Part shown: piece after piece, positions 43,672 through 52,906 of the stretch
How positions within the stretch are numbered: position 1 is the first letter of the stretch
Layout of the letters: every line of letters begins with the position of its first letter
DNA from: JAQUBU01 sp036677685
GTDB taxonomy: Bacteria; Bacillota; Syntrophomonadia; Syntrophomonadales; Syntrophomonadaceae
Assembly: GCA_036677685.1 (NCBI GenBank)
Contig: JAVBWA010000040.1
Coordinates: 1-64,000, forward strand
Reading direction: 5' to 3'
DNA length: 64,000 nucleotides
Notes under the pieces: generated by a model
The model's database searches: none
Seen by the model: only the letters and a program-made list of their open reading frames with translations
Told to the model about the DNA's origin: nothing
Position numbers and translations under genes: made by a program

Positions 43672-44220
43672 ATGAGGGATAAAGTTAAGATTGTATGCCT
43701 GGGGGACAGCATAACCTATGGATTTCCTTTCGGACCCCAGGCTTCATGGGTACGGATGCTCGATGAAGTAATTGACGGAGAAATAATTAACAAGGGCATT
43801 AACGGCAACATGACCACGGATATGCTGAACCGTTTTGAACGGGCTGTTTTAAACAACAATCCCACCCATGTTATTATCATGGGTGGGATTAATGACGTTA
43901 TCTGCGGAGAATCCTTTGACCGTATTGTTTGGAATATACGAAGCATGACGGAAATGGCAAGGGCGGCCAAAATAGAGGTAATTCTGGGTATTCCCACCGG
44001 GGTGGATGATCCCTACTGGGAAAAGCTGCTTACCCGGATACGCCTCTGGATCAAAGATTATGCCAAAGAAAACCAGATAAAAACCATTGATTTTGACCGG
44101 GCTTTTTTTGATGCCGACGGCAATTTGAAAGACGAACTATTGCTTGCCGATGGCGGTCATCCCACCATAGCCGGCTACCAGGCCATGTTCGAGCAGATCG
44201 ACTTCAGGGTATTTGATTAA
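43672..44220 (+). CDS. SGNH/GDSL hydrolase
   Basis: 182 aa, ACCGGAGG before the ATG. All four SGNH blocks are visible: GDSITYG (nucleophile Ser), the Gly in INGNMT, GGIND (Asn), and the DxxH pair in ADGGHPT. This is a small esterase/lipase fold; acyl-ester or carbohydrate-acetyl hydrolysis is usual, but substrate cannot be read. No signal peptide. It follows UPF0182 closely. Confidence 0.88.
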   Translation: MRDKVKIVCLGDSITYGFPFGPQASWVRMLDEVIDGEIINKGINGNMTTDMLNRFERAVLNNNPTHVIIMGGINDVICGESFDRIVWNIRSMTEMARAAKIEVILGIPTGVDDPYWEKLLTRIRLWIKDYAKENQIKTIDFDRAFFDADGNLKDELLLADGGHPTIAGYQAMFEQIDFRVFD

Positions 44221-44442
44221 TATAATTGGACTACACCGTTACCGGTACTTTTTCCGGATGGACAAGGGTTCTTTCGTTTGCCCGTTATACCTGTACTTTT
44301 TCAAGTTCCCGGACCATGTCCATGATACTGCTGAAACTGGATGCTATGACATAATCACTTGCTTAAAACAGATTCTCCTTTCACCTCTAAACAAATCATA
44401 TCTTGCCTAAAATTTCCCGGGGATTAAAAAATATTGTTTATC

Positions 44443-44500
44443 TTGACAAAGGGGCAATTATATACATAGAATAATAGTGTACTAAATAACTAGTGCACTA
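44443..44500 (+). promoter_or_regulatory. Promoter and YtrA-type operators of the GntR/ABC operon
   Basis: TTGACA (44443-44448), 18-nt spacer, TAGAAT (44467-44472). Two boxes follow: TAGTGTACTA (44475-44484) and the perfect palindrome TAGTGCACTA (44491-44500), 16 bp apart. Their core AGTGTA/AGTGCA resembles the operators of YtrA-type GntR repressors. They cover the expected transcription start, fitting autorepression. The preceding ~200 bp (44221-44440) hold no supported gene. Confidence 0.75.
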
Positions 44501-44527
44501 AAGCGGTGAGATGGGGGTGAGCAAAAA

Positions 44528-44905
44528 ATGGACTTTGATTTGGCCCGACCAATATACCAGCAAATCATCGATGATTTTAAAAAACAAATGATCCGGGGCG
44601 AACTGCGGAAAGGGGAACGGATTCCGTCCCAGCGGGAATACGCGGAAAGAGTTCGAATCAATCCCAATACAGTACAGCGGGCATACCGGGAAATGGAGAA
44701 CATGAAGATGGTTGAGACATTGAGAGGTCAGGGAACATACGTGAATATAAGTGATGAAGGCCTGCAAATGCTTAAAAATGAGATGGCCAGAGCTTTATTG
44801 AGGAATTTTGTCCTGGAAATGCGTGCTCTGGGGTTTGATGATGAAGAGACGGTTAAGATGCTGCAGGCTGAGCAAACAAGAGGAGAGGGGGATAATAAGC
44901 AGTGA
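44528..44905 (+). CDS. GntR-family regulator, YtrA subfamily
   Basis: 125 aa. Ribosome site GGGGGTGA. Winged helix at about 10-70 (PIYQQIIDDF, GERIPSQREYAERVRINPNTVQRAYREME). The C-terminal domain is a short helical dimer segment of about 50 aa, which marks the YtrA subfamily rather than FadR or HutC. YtrA regulators repress their own operon of ABC exporters and respond to envelope-active compounds. The next gene starts on its stop (GTGA overlap). Confidence 0.9.
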   Translation: MDFDLARPIYQQIIDDFKKQMIRGELRKGERIPSQREYAERVRINPNTVQRAYREMENMKMVETLRGQGTYVNISDEGLQMLKNEMARALLRNFVLEMRALGFDDEETVKMLQAEQTRGEGDNKQ

Positions 44906-45597
44906 TCGAATTTATTAATGTATCCAAACAATTTGGTACTACAGTGGCCTTGAACAACCTTAGCTTAAACTTTCAAACAGGCCGAATTACCGGTCTATTT
45001 GGTCCCAACGGGGCAGGCAAATCCACCAGTCTGAAAATGATCGTAGGATTAAACCGTCCTGACCGGGGTGAAATAAGGGTACATGGACAGACACCCGTGG
45101 AGTGCAAGGATTCCATAGCCTATCTTCCGGAAATCGACCACCTCTACCCGTGGATGAATATTAAACAGGCTGCCGGATTTATGCAGAGTTTCTATGCTGA
45201 TTGGGATGAAGAGAAATACCGGGAGTTGCTGGTTTTTCTTAACCTCGATGAACAGATGAAGATAAGCAAGATATCCAAAGGCCAGCGGGCCAAGACCAAG
45301 CTTTTGCTGGCCACAGCGCGGTGTTCCCGTTATCTGTTGCTGGATGAACCGTTGTCCGGCATAGACATTTTAACCCGCGAGGAAATAATTCAAACCCTTA
45401 TCAGGGATTATCGCGAAGGAGAACAGACTGTTATAATTTCCACCCATGAGATCGATGATGTGGAAGGGCTGGTGGACGAAGTCATTTTTCTAAACCGCGG
45501 CCAGGTAAAACTATCGGGAAATGCCGATCAATTACGTGAGGAAAAGGGAATGTCCCTGGTGGAGATAATGAAGGAGGAATTCAGGCATGCAAACTAA
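44902..45597 (+). CDS. ABC transporter ATPase (YtrB/EcsA-like)
   Basis: 231 aa, GTG start overlapping the gntR stop by 4 nt. Walker A GPNGAGKST, signature region ISKGQRAKTKLLLA (a degenerate form of LSGGQ), Walker B YLLLDEPLSGID and an H-loop STHEID. The short degenerate signature is usual for these exporter ATPases. It energises the downstream permease. The operon may export antimicrobials or adjust the envelope. Confidence 0.9.
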   Translation: MIEFINVSKQFGTTVALNNLSLNFQTGRITGLFGPNGAGKSTSLKMIVGLNRPDRGEIRVHGQTPVECKDSIAYLPEIDHLYPWMNIKQAAGFMQSFYADWDEEKYRELLVFLNLDEQMKISKISKGQRAKTKLLLATARCSRYLLLDEPLSGIDILTREEIIQTLIRDYREGEQTVIISTHEIDDVEGLVDEVIFLNRGQVKLSGNADQLREEKGMSLVEIMKEEFRHAN

Positions 45598-46360
45598 TGT
45601 GTGGAAAAAAATTGCCGCCCTCTACGGTAAGGAAATGAGAGAATTGCTGCCTGAGATGTCTGTAGTATTAGGATTGGTAATTCTAATAACCGGCATCTAC
45701 TATTTAAAACCGGGTGATTATCCTGAACTGATCGTTTTGCTGTATATTATGCTGGCTGGTCTGGTCGTTTTTTTGCCGTTCATATCTTCCGGACGCCTGA
45801 GCCGGGAATGGAGCAGCAATACTATTTACTTAATGATGTCCCTGCCGGTAAAGGGAGGGATGATTCTGGGCACCAAGTTTCTGGCCCTGCTCAGTCAATA
45901 TTTAATAAACAGCATAGTTCTTATACTGGCCGGTATGCTCCTGGTTTTCCCGCACTTGCGTATGCTGGATGTGGCAGAACTCAATCAGCTTAATGAGTTG
46001 CTGGCAAGTGGGATTGCACCGATGCTGCTGGCTTATCTTTTAAGTATTGCGGGTTTGAGCTACACGATTAGTTTGAGCTTTTTTAGCCAGCTGGCGGGGA
46101 AACTGGTATCGCGTTTCTCCAAAGTATTCACTGTGATTGTGTTCATAGGGACATTTTGGCTGGTTGGCCGTTTGGTAAATTTGCTTGCAACGCCGATATG
46201 GCCGAAATTAGGAATTGACTTGGCCGGGCCAATAAGAGCGGCTGAGTATATGGAAATGTTGAACAAATTCCTGGCCTTAAACAGTTTGATATTATTGGTG
46301 GCTGCGCTGTTGTTGTTAATTCTTAGCAGTATCGTATATAATCGCCGAGTTGAACTCTAA
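45587..46360 (+). CDS. ABC-2 type transporter permease
   Basis: 257 aa, six predicted TMs (about 25-45, 48-70, 100-125, 145-170, 180-205, 230-252). AAGGAGG precedes the ATG, which overlaps the ATPase gene by 11 nt. ABC-2 type permease topology without an outer domain. Partner of the preceding ATPase in a GntR-controlled exporter. The substrate is not readable. Confidence 0.85.
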   Translation: MQTNVWKKIAALYGKEMRELLPEMSVVLGLVILITGIYYLKPGDYPELIVLLYIMLAGLVVFLPFISSGRLSREWSSNTIYLMMSLPVKGGMILGTKFLALLSQYLINSIVLILAGMLLVFPHLRMLDVAELNQLNELLASGIAPMLLAYLLSIAGLSYTISLSFFSQLAGKLVSRFSKVFTVIVFIGTFWLVGRLVNLLATPIWPKLGIDLAGPIRAAEYMEMLNKFLALNSLILLVAALLLLILSSIVYNRRVEL

Positions 46361-46417
46361 TTTAAAAATAGGCATTACCCCTGGCTAGATGACTGGATTT
46401 TGATTGAGAAATATGAT

Positions 46418-46508
46418 GAACAAGGGGCGGTGAAATGAGAATCGTCCCTTTGTTCATATTAACCCTCATGTTTCCCATGGGTTAATGAGGGTGATTAATA
46501 ACTCACCC
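46418..46508. terminator. Hairpin cluster between convergent genes
   Basis: Three stems: GAACAAGGGGCG / CGTCCCTTTGTTC (46418-46455), CCCTCAT / ATGAGGG (46463-46491) and GGGTGA / TCACCC (46489-46506). T-runs are short. Probably ends transcription from both sides. Confidence 0.5.
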
Positions 46509-46530
46509 TTGTTAACCTTTTCATGGAATT

Positions 46531-47007
46531 CTAAAGCTTGGCTGAAATATCCTGTTCTATAACCGGTTGATTGTTGCGAACCATAAAAATAAAGATAGGC
46601 CAGAGGCATAGAATGGACAGAACCGTAAACAAAGTGGCTTGCGAAGGACTGTAGATACTAAAAAGCCGGTAGAGGTAAAACAGGAAGAATATAAATACTG
46701 CTAAGGAAATTATCTGCCCGACTACGGGTATAAATGCAAGAATTGCGCTACCTACCATAATTACAGGCAACATTAGGCTCAAATTGTTGATTCGAATTCC
46801 GAATATCTCCATTTCCTCGACGATCAGGCCGGCAATATAAAGGTCGGCAATGGGCAGCCACGCCAGCCATGCATTTTCAATACCTTTATGGCTGGCCATG
46901 GCCATAAACCCTATCGACTTAAAAACATATAGGACCAGACCAATCAAGAGTAGAATTAATCCCGTTCCTGCTATCAATGCCATTAAAAATGCTGCACTAC
47001 TATCCAT
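46531..47007 (-). CDS. Four-TM membrane protein of unknown function
   Basis: 158 aa. ATG 47007 is chosen for the GGGGGG 9 nt before it. Hydrophobic segments at about 10-32, 75-95, 97-120 and 125-145; a KGIENAWLAWLPIADLYIAGLI stretch is seen in many Firmicute integral proteins of this size. No enzymatic motif. It lies between the ABC operon and the PP-loop/DUF523 pair. I do not recognise the family with confidence. Confidence 0.7.
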   Translation of the reverse strand: MDSSAAFLMALIAGTGLILLLIGLVLYVFKSIGFMAMASHKGIENAWLAWLPIADLYIAGLIVEEMEIFGIRINNLSLMLPVIMVGSAILAFIPVVGQIISLAVFIFFLFYLYRLFSIYSPSQATLFTVLSILCLWPIFIFMVRNNQPVIEQDISAKL

Positions 47008-47160
47008 ATGACAACCCCCCAAAAATGTTATTAAAATACACTTAGACAAAGATTATAAATATTCCTGCCTAATTATGACAAAATATTTTGCATATTCTTT
47101 TTCTATTTAATTTAGTAAAAAATGACATAAGGTTTATTTTGCCAGGGTAAAGGTCAGCCC

Positions 47161-48159
47161 TTAAACGGTTGCCGGTACTTCTTCCGGCGGTAAAGGAGCG
47201 ACGGTCAAGGTCTTATAGTCCTCGCTTCCGAGTTGGAAAACTTTCAGGGTGGCCATGGGCTCATTTTTAGCATCGCTGTAACGTGCAACAATTGATGCGG
47301 CGAAATCAAGTTCTTCCTGACCGGGCATCCCGTCCGGGCTGCGCAAAAGTGCAAGCGGTCCGGGGCGGTCAATAACCTTTAACAAATAGTCGGACTCTCC
47401 GGCTATTGCCTGCAGACGCTCATTCTCCGAATGCTTGCGTCCCACTACCAGCAGGTGATTATTCTCCAGGATGAAGTGCCTACCCACCTTGTATACCTCA
47501 ATTTCCCACGGGTCAATTTCGTTTCTTATTGCCAGCAGCGGTTTTATGCGCCGCGAAAAATTCTCATCGGTTAAGAGACAACCTCCGGCCGGGCTGGGAT
47601 AGTCATGAATGCCGAACTTTTCAGCCAGTTCCATTTGCCGGCTGCGGCTGCGTCCGCTTATGTCCAGCAGCCGGTTGCGGTCAATCCATCCCTCCGTTTC
47701 GGGAATGGTTTCAGTAAGCAGACGAGCCGAAAGGGGACGGAGGGTCAAGCCTTTGCAGCCGGATAATTTGTCCACTGCGTTCAGGGCGGAACGGTTTTGG
47801 CTCATCGGCCTCTGGCCCAGTACTTCACCGGTTATCAAGAAGGAGGCGCCATGCTCCTGCATAAAAAGGCCGGCCTTTTTTAACATATAGGCATGGCAGT
47901 CTATGCAGGGATTGAGATTCTTACCATAACCATAGACCGGTTTTCTTAAAACTTCGCCTATATATTCCTTGCCAATATCTATGATAAACAAATCAATGCC
48001 TAACTGCTCAGCAGCCTTGTAATTAGCCGCATTGGCGCCAAAGAAAGGGCTGGTAAAATTTAAACCCAGGACTTCGATCCCCTGTTCCTTAACAAGACAA
48101 ACGGCTAGTTGAGAATCGAGTCCACCGGAAAAAAGACTAACTGCTTTCACTATCTTCAC
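47161..48159 (-). CDS. PP-loop ATPase, MnmA/ThiI-like
   Basis: 332 aa. PP-loop SGGLDSQLAV at the N-terminus. CIDCHAYM near residue 85 and ITGEVLGQRPMSQ match tRNA-thiolation enzymes. The C-terminal part (about 215-330) replaces the usual MnmA barrel. It adenylates a substrate, probably for sulfur insertion. GTG 48159 sits in the end of the DUF523 gene; GTG 48150 is also possible. The 23-nt overlap with DUF523 shows translational coupling. True MnmA or ThiI are longer; the target (tRNA or small molecule) is open. Confidence 0.78.
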   Translation of the reverse strand: MKIVKAVSLFSGGLDSQLAVCLVKEQGIEVLGLNFTSPFFGANAANYKAAEQLGIDLFIIDIGKEYIGEVLRKPVYGYGKNLNPCIDCHAYMLKKAGLFMQEHGASFLITGEVLGQRPMSQNRSALNAVDKLSGCKGLTLRPLSARLLTETIPETEGWIDRNRLLDISGRSRSRQMELAEKFGIHDYPSPAGGCLLTDENFSRRIKPLLAIRNEIDPWEIEVYKVGRHFILENNHLLVVGRKHSENERLQAIAGESDYLLKVIDRPGPLALLRSPDGMPGQEELDFAASIVARYSDAKNEPMATLKVFQLGSEDYKTLTVAPLPPEEVPATV

Positions 48160-48646
48160 ACTCTCCCATATTCTTAATTATTTCCTCGGGCAAAATGGTC
48201 CTCAAGAAATCTTCATCATTCATTACCTTAATACCATATTTTTTCAACAATGCAGTAGTTACGCCATCACCTGCACGAAGAATTCCTTTAAAAGTTCCGT
48301 CATAAATTTGCCCTACTCCGCAGGAAGGACTGCGGCTTTTTAAAATTACCATATCGGCATTGGCTTCTTGGGCCGTTTGCAAAGTTTTTTGCGCTCCGGT
48401 CAGAAAATGCTGACTCAGATCAATTCCTTCATTATTAATCACCCGGGCTTTGGAATCAAGTACATCATTCCCGGAACCGCCTATTATTTCACTGGGGCAG
48501 CGGGGAATTGGCAAACCGGCCAGCAATTCAGGGCAAACGGGAATCAAGATCTTTTCTTCCATAAGTTTTCGAAAATAGGGATTTAGATTATTACCCCCGT
48601 TGTATTTGCAATTTAAACCGCAAAGACATGCGCTTGCCAGAAGCAT
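48137..48646 (-). CDS. DUF523 family, TudS-like (Fe-S desulfidase type)
   Basis: 169 aa, CAGGAGGG before the ATG. Three candidate cluster cysteines are in CLCGLNCKYNG, PVCPE and SPSCGVGQIYDG. DUF523 includes TudS, which uses a [4Fe-4S] cluster to remove sulfur from 2-thiouracil. Cys placement fits. The overlap with a thiolation-type PP-loop enzyme suggests a joint role in sulfur chemistry on nucleobases. First gene of a minus-strand operon. Confidence 0.82.
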   Translation of the reverse strand: MLLASACLCGLNCKYNGGNNLNPYFRKLMEEKILIPVCPELLAGLPIPRCPSEIIGGSGNDVLDSKARVINNEGIDLSQHFLTGAQKTLQTAQEANADMVILKSRSPSCGVGQIYDGTFKGILRAGDGVTTALLKKYGIKVMNDEDFLRTILPEEIIKNMGECEDSESS

Positions 48647-48799
48647 CGATATCCCTCCTGCAATAGAAGTTTACCCTTGGCGCAAAAAACCTAAGCGTTT
48701 GCTTTCTTAATAATTTTGCATATATAGTATTTGGAATTAGCAAAGCTTTAGATACTTTCATATTATATGATACAAAAACAAAGTAATGGAGACAAAAAT

Positions 48800-50152
48800 A
48801 TGCAAAACTATAGAATGCTCAGTGTTAAGTTCGCGTCCCGACAGCCTGAGGATATTCTGAGCGTCAGCCAGGATGTGGCTGATTACTTTAAAATTATCGA
48901 AGGTCAAAGCTTTAAGCTGAATGTCGGAAGATTGGGCAAGACGCTAAATGTCACTATTGATAAGAGCCACAAAAACCATAACTTGATTTGTTTAAACCCT
49001 CAAACAGCCCGGGCATTATACTTGCAGAACGGGAGAAAATACGGATACCGCGGAAATAAGGAGCAAATCTTTATTGGACCGGTAGTGGGGATAATGCTCG
49101 AAGAATCAGGACAAAAGAACAAACCATATGCGGGGCAGAGCTTTTTTATCAAGCAGCTTTTAATCAGCGGCCGGGCTTTTGGAGAATTATGTTTTGCTTT
49201 TAGTCCATATCGAATTAATTGGAACAGTAAAACCGTCCAGGGATATTCCTACGGAGAAAGTGGATGGACCAGAGCCACTTTCCCGATACCGGATGTAGTA
49301 TATCCGCGTGGCAAGGGGTATTCCTCAATCAAGATGGGGATAAGAAAAAGATTGGAAGCCATGGGAGTAGCATTTTTCAACCCTGCCTTGATTGGCAAGT
49401 GGCAGACCCATCGTATTCTTACCCAGAATCCAGAACTTTTAGGCTATATCCCGGAAACCAGGCTTGTCAAAGATTTTGGGCAGGTAGACCGTATGATAAA
49501 AAAATACCAGACGGTCTACTTAAAGCCGGTAACTGGTTCCCAGGGCAAAAACATAGTCAGGGTTAGAAAAAATAGAAGTGATTCAAGTTACCAGTATCAA
49601 TATCAAATGAACAATCAGTCTTACCGGGGAAGCGCCCCAAATCTTGCCCAATTGCGAAGCTGTTTGCGCCCGGTGATGGGAAACAGAACCTATATAATTC
49701 AAAAACAAATCAATCTTCTGCAGTCTGAAGGCAATCTGGTTGATGTTCGTATATTAGCACAGAAAGATGATACGGGCAGTTGGGGAGTAACCGGTATGGC
49801 ATGCCGGGTAGGCAGAAAAGGGTCAATAACCAGCAACATATCAGCCGGCGGCAGTGGGAAGCATTTGGAAACGGTGCTCAAAAGCAAGTTTAGCAATCAG
49901 GAGCAAAGGACGCAGATACAAGAAGAATTGCAGTATCTGGCTATAGAAGCCGCTAAAACCCTGGAGGCTTCTATTGGACCATCAGGAGAGATGGGAATCG
50001 ACATCGGGATAGATAAAAATGGACACATATGGTTTATTGAAGCCAATCTCAGGCCGGCCCGACAGGTCTTTTCCTTAATCGGGGAAAAACAAACCCGTAA
50101 GCGTTCAGTCGAAAATCCCATGTTATACTCCCGGTACCTGGCGGGATTTTAA
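48800..50152 (+). CDS. YheC/YheD-family ATP-grasp protein
   Basis: 450 aa. ATG 48800 is chosen for the ATGGAGAC before it. The N-terminal 110 aa form a beta-rich domain (GQSFKLNVGRLGKTLNV); the ATP-grasp follows: FNPALIGKW, YLKPVTGSQGKNIVRV, a IIQKQINLLQSEGNLVDVRI strand, and EMGIDIGIDKNGHIWFIEANLRP near the C-terminus with metal-binding E and N. YheC/D proteins are endospore-coat-associated in Bacillus; the ATP-grasp fold makes acyl-phosphates and ligates amino or carboxyl groups. It is the first of three in this window, 21 nt before the next. Confidence 0.87.
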   Translation: MQNYRMLSVKFASRQPEDILSVSQDVADYFKIIEGQSFKLNVGRLGKTLNVTIDKSHKNHNLICLNPQTARALYLQNGRKYGYRGNKEQIFIGPVVGIMLEESGQKNKPYAGQSFFIKQLLISGRAFGELCFAFSPYRINWNSKTVQGYSYGESGWTRATFPIPDVVYPRGKGYSSIKMGIRKRLEAMGVAFFNPALIGKWQTHRILTQNPELLGYIPETRLVKDFGQVDRMIKKYQTVYLKPVTGSQGKNIVRVRKNRSDSSYQYQYQMNNQSYRGSAPNLAQLRSCLRPVMGNRTYIIQKQINLLQSEGNLVDVRILAQKDDTGSWGVTGMACRVGRKGSITSNISAGGSGKHLETVLKSKFSNQEQRTQIQEELQYLAIEAAKTLEASIGPSGEMGIDIGIDKNGHIWFIEANLRPARQVFSLIGEKQTRKRSVENPMLYSRYLAGF

Positions 50153-50173
50153 TTAAAAGTGAGGTAGCATAAA

Positions 50174-51511
50174 ATGAAAGTTGCCGGAAGCATATCCATT
50201 TCCAAGATTATGGCCAACCGTCTGGGTTTGCCGGCCCAAGACGAGATCAGGGTGCGGGTTGGAAGCAGAATAGTCCGCAGCAAGCTTTTGATACAAAAAC
50301 TTGAGGGTCGTTCCTTCATGCTATCACCTGTTTTAGCTCATGAGCTCCTGATAAAACAACGCCGGCGCTTAAAACTGCGTTATGACCAGGAATCCAATAT
50401 GATACACCTGGGTCCTACCATTGGTATAATATCAAGCTTTTTGCCGAACGCGGGGGAACACGATCCGACCAGTATGCAGGCTGAACTGATCTACCTCAGT
50501 AATATTAGTAAGAAACTACCGGGACAAGTATATATTTTTACCCCCGGTTCTATCAACTGGTCCAGCCAAACGGTTCGGGGTTATGTTTTCCGGCAGCTCA
50601 GCAGCGAACGGGGATTTTGGGTACCGCAATTATATCCGCTTCCGGATGTGGTATATGACCGTATACCCAGCCGCAGCCTCGAAGCCAAAAATATCATTAA
50701 AAATACCAAGCTCAGATTATTCAAGGTGCCTTATTTAAAATATTTCAACCCATCTTTTCTGAATAAATGGAAAGTTTATGAACTTTTGATTACCGACCCC
50801 CAGCTTTATCCCTATATACCTGAAACCCGGCATCTGACTCCTTCCAACCTGGAAGTGATGCTTCAAAAATATGAGATTCTTTATCTAAAACCTGCCAATG
50901 GCAGTCTGGGGAAAGGGATTATCAAAGTGCGCCGCGATGAAAGGGGCCTTCTGCATTTAGTCGCTCACCGCAGGGGCCGGCACCGGAGCCAGGCCAATAA
51001 TGCTGCCGACCTGTGGAAAAAGACCAGGGTTTTTCGAGGAGATCGGGATTATATAGTACAGCAAGGCATAAAAATGGCCACCCATCAGGGTTCACCTTTT
51101 GATATACGAATTATTTTTCAAAAAAATAACAAAGGCGAATGGCAGGTAGGTAAAAAATTTGTACGGGTGGCAGCCAAAGGCAGCAGTGTAGCCAATTTGA
51201 GCAGCGGCGGAAGAGTTGAAACCACTAAAAAGATATTTAAAATTCTATATAAATCTCAGTCTCTAATAGAAGAAAAACATCAGCAGATAAAAAACCTTTG
51301 CAAGAATATTGCCGATACCCTGGAGCAAAACAGCCAGGCCAATTATGGTGAACTCGGGATAGATATAGGTATAGATCAAAATGGATTTCCCTGGTTGATT
51401 GAAGTCAATTCCAAACCTCGAAAAACCACGGAAAGCGAACACTCCCAGGCTATTGCCCGCAATACCTTTAAAAGACCCCTGGAGTACGCAGCCTATTTAG
51501 CTGGCTTTTAA
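50174..51511 (+). CDS. YheC/YheD-family ATP-grasp protein
   Basis: 445 aa, GTGAGGTAG before the ATG. The layout repeats the previous gene: N-terminal beta-rich domain (about 1-90; GSISISKIMANRLGLPAQDE), VYDRIPSRSLE, FNPSFLNKWKVYELL, YLKPANGSLGKGIIKV, IVQQGIKMATHQGSPFDIRI and LGIDIGIDQNGFPWLIEVNSKP. Active-site E and N are kept. The tandem suggests duplication and perhaps a heterodimer or successive additions. Its downstream neighbour is htrA. Confidence 0.87.
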   Translation: MKVAGSISISKIMANRLGLPAQDEIRVRVGSRIVRSKLLIQKLEGRSFMLSPVLAHELLIKQRRRLKLRYDQESNMIHLGPTIGIISSFLPNAGEHDPTSMQAELIYLSNISKKLPGQVYIFTPGSINWSSQTVRGYVFRQLSSERGFWVPQLYPLPDVVYDRIPSRSLEAKNIIKNTKLRLFKVPYLKYFNPSFLNKWKVYELLITDPQLYPYIPETRHLTPSNLEVMLQKYEILYLKPANGSLGKGIIKVRRDERGLLHLVAHRRGRHRSQANNAADLWKKTRVFRGDRDYIVQQGIKMATHQGSPFDIRIIFQKNNKGEWQVGKKFVRVAAKGSSVANLSSGGRVETTKKIFKILYKSQSLIEEKHQQIKNLCKNIADTLEQNSQANYGELGIDIGIDQNGFPWLIEVNSKPRKTTESEHSQAIARNTFKRPLEYAAYLAGF

Positions 51512-51660
51512 AATGAGGGCAGTTTAGGAAAGTCTTTTTTGAGCTTGAAATTTGCTTCCAATTCCTTATCAAATTATTGTCTCATCAATTGGACAGCACT
51601 AATATTTGTTATATAATATATGCAGGTTATTTTAACGGGAAGGGAGAAGTGGAGGCTAAG

Positions 51661-52797
51661 ATGGGAAAATCAAAAGGTTTTAAAATTGCGTTAATAATGA
51701 TGTTAGCATTGGTTCTTGGCGGGTCGTTCCTGGTTTTTTGCAACTATTTTCCGGTTGTTGACTCCGAAAAACAGGTTCAGGCAACCACTACGCCGGTTAA
51801 TAGCCAGGTTTTGATCGGACCTGCCAATATTGCGGATATGGTTGAAAAAGCGAGTCCGGCTGTAGTAAATATTGAGACTACAATTGCAAGCAGTTATAGA
51901 AATAACGAACTTTTAAACGACCCTTTTTTCAGACAGTTTTTTGGTGACAATTTACCCGTACCCAAACAGAATATTCAACAGGGGATAGGAACTGGATTTA
52001 TCATCAGCGAGTCCGGCTATGTGGTGACCAACCAGCATGTTATTAACGATGCCACTTCAATTACAGTCAACCTGAGCGGGAATAAGAAATACCCGGCTAA
52101 AGTAGTGGGACAAGATTATGAAATGGATCTGGCAGTTTTGAAGATAGATGCCGGAGAAAAGCTTTCTACTTTAAGCATGGGAAATTCCGATCAAATGCGG
52201 GTTGGAGATTGGGTGGTAGCCATTGGTAATCCCTATGGCCTGGATCATACGGTTACGGCTGGAGTGGTAAGTGCCAAAGGCCGGCCTTTGAAAATCGAAG
52301 ATCGCCCTTATAGAAACCTGATTCAGACTGATGCGGCCATCAACCCTGGAAACAGCGGCGGTCCTCTGCTGAACACCAGGGGGGAAGTAATCGGTATAAA
52401 TACTGCAGTTGACGCCCAAGCTCAGGGTATTGGTTTTGCCATATCCATAAACACCGCTAAAGAGGTCTTGAATGATCTTATTGATAAAGGCAAGATAGTA
52501 AGACCCTACATCGGTGTCTGGCTGCAGCCGGTGGATAAGGATATAGCCAATTACCTGGGAATAGCTGAACAGGGAATGGTGGTAGCCAATGTTGTTCAGG
52601 GAAGCCCTGCTGAAAAAGCCGGTCTTCGCAAATATGATGTAATTTTAAGTATTGACAAGAAAAACTTTAATGATAATGACACCCTGCAGGAAATACTGAA
52701 ATCAAAACGGGTTGGAGATAAAGCAACCTTGCAAGTTATCCGGAATTCCAAGACTATATCAGTAGATATTAATCTGGCCGAAAAACCCTCCAATTAG
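51661..52797 (+). CDS. HtrA/DegP-type serine protease
   Basis: 378 aa, membrane-anchored. ATG 51661 has GTGGAGGC upstream; a longer frame from 51577 lacks a site. TM at about 10-30; trypsin-like domain with His in VTNQHVIND, Asp in YEMDLAVLKI and Ser in NPGNSGGPLLN; C-terminal PDZ (about 285-375; PYIGVWLQPV, GSPAEKAGLRKYDVI). It degrades or refolds misfolded envelope proteins. The TATATAAT at about 51611 could be a -10. An 11-bp terminator follows. Confidence 0.93.
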   Translation: MGKSKGFKIALIMMLALVLGGSFLVFCNYFPVVDSEKQVQATTTPVNSQVLIGPANIADMVEKASPAVVNIETTIASSYRNNELLNDPFFRQFFGDNLPVPKQNIQQGIGTGFIISESGYVVTNQHVINDATSITVNLSGNKKYPAKVVGQDYEMDLAVLKIDAGEKLSTLSMGNSDQMRVGDWVVAIGNPYGLDHTVTAGVVSAKGRPLKIEDRPYRNLIQTDAAINPGNSGGPLLNTRGEVIGINTAVDAQAQGIGFAISINTAKEVLNDLIDKGKIVRPYIGVWLQPVDKDIANYLGIAEQGMVVANVVQGSPAEKAGLRKYDVILSIDKKNFNDNDTLQEILKSKRVGDKATLQVIRNSKTISVDINLAEKPSN

Positions 52798-52844
52798 AGA
52801 TCAACTAACAGATATAGAAAACGAAGTTTCCACAGAAAACGCCT

Positions 52845-52870
52845 GAAAACTCGGCGCAAGCCGAGTTTTC
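52845..52870 (+). terminator. Strong hairpin after htrA
   Basis: Perfect 11-bp stem GAAAACTCGGC (52845-52855), GCAA loop, GCCGAGTTTTC (52860-52870), with a TTTT run inside the 3' arm. Confidence 0.8.
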
Positions 52871-52906
52871 TGATTCTCCGGGAATTATGTGACAGGAGGT
52901 TCGTTA

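Noticed and set aside
44221..44440. Short minus-strand frame ending SIMDMVRELEKVQV before the GntR operon
   Set aside because: It reads like a protein end but has no start codon with a ribosome site in frame; at best a remnant.
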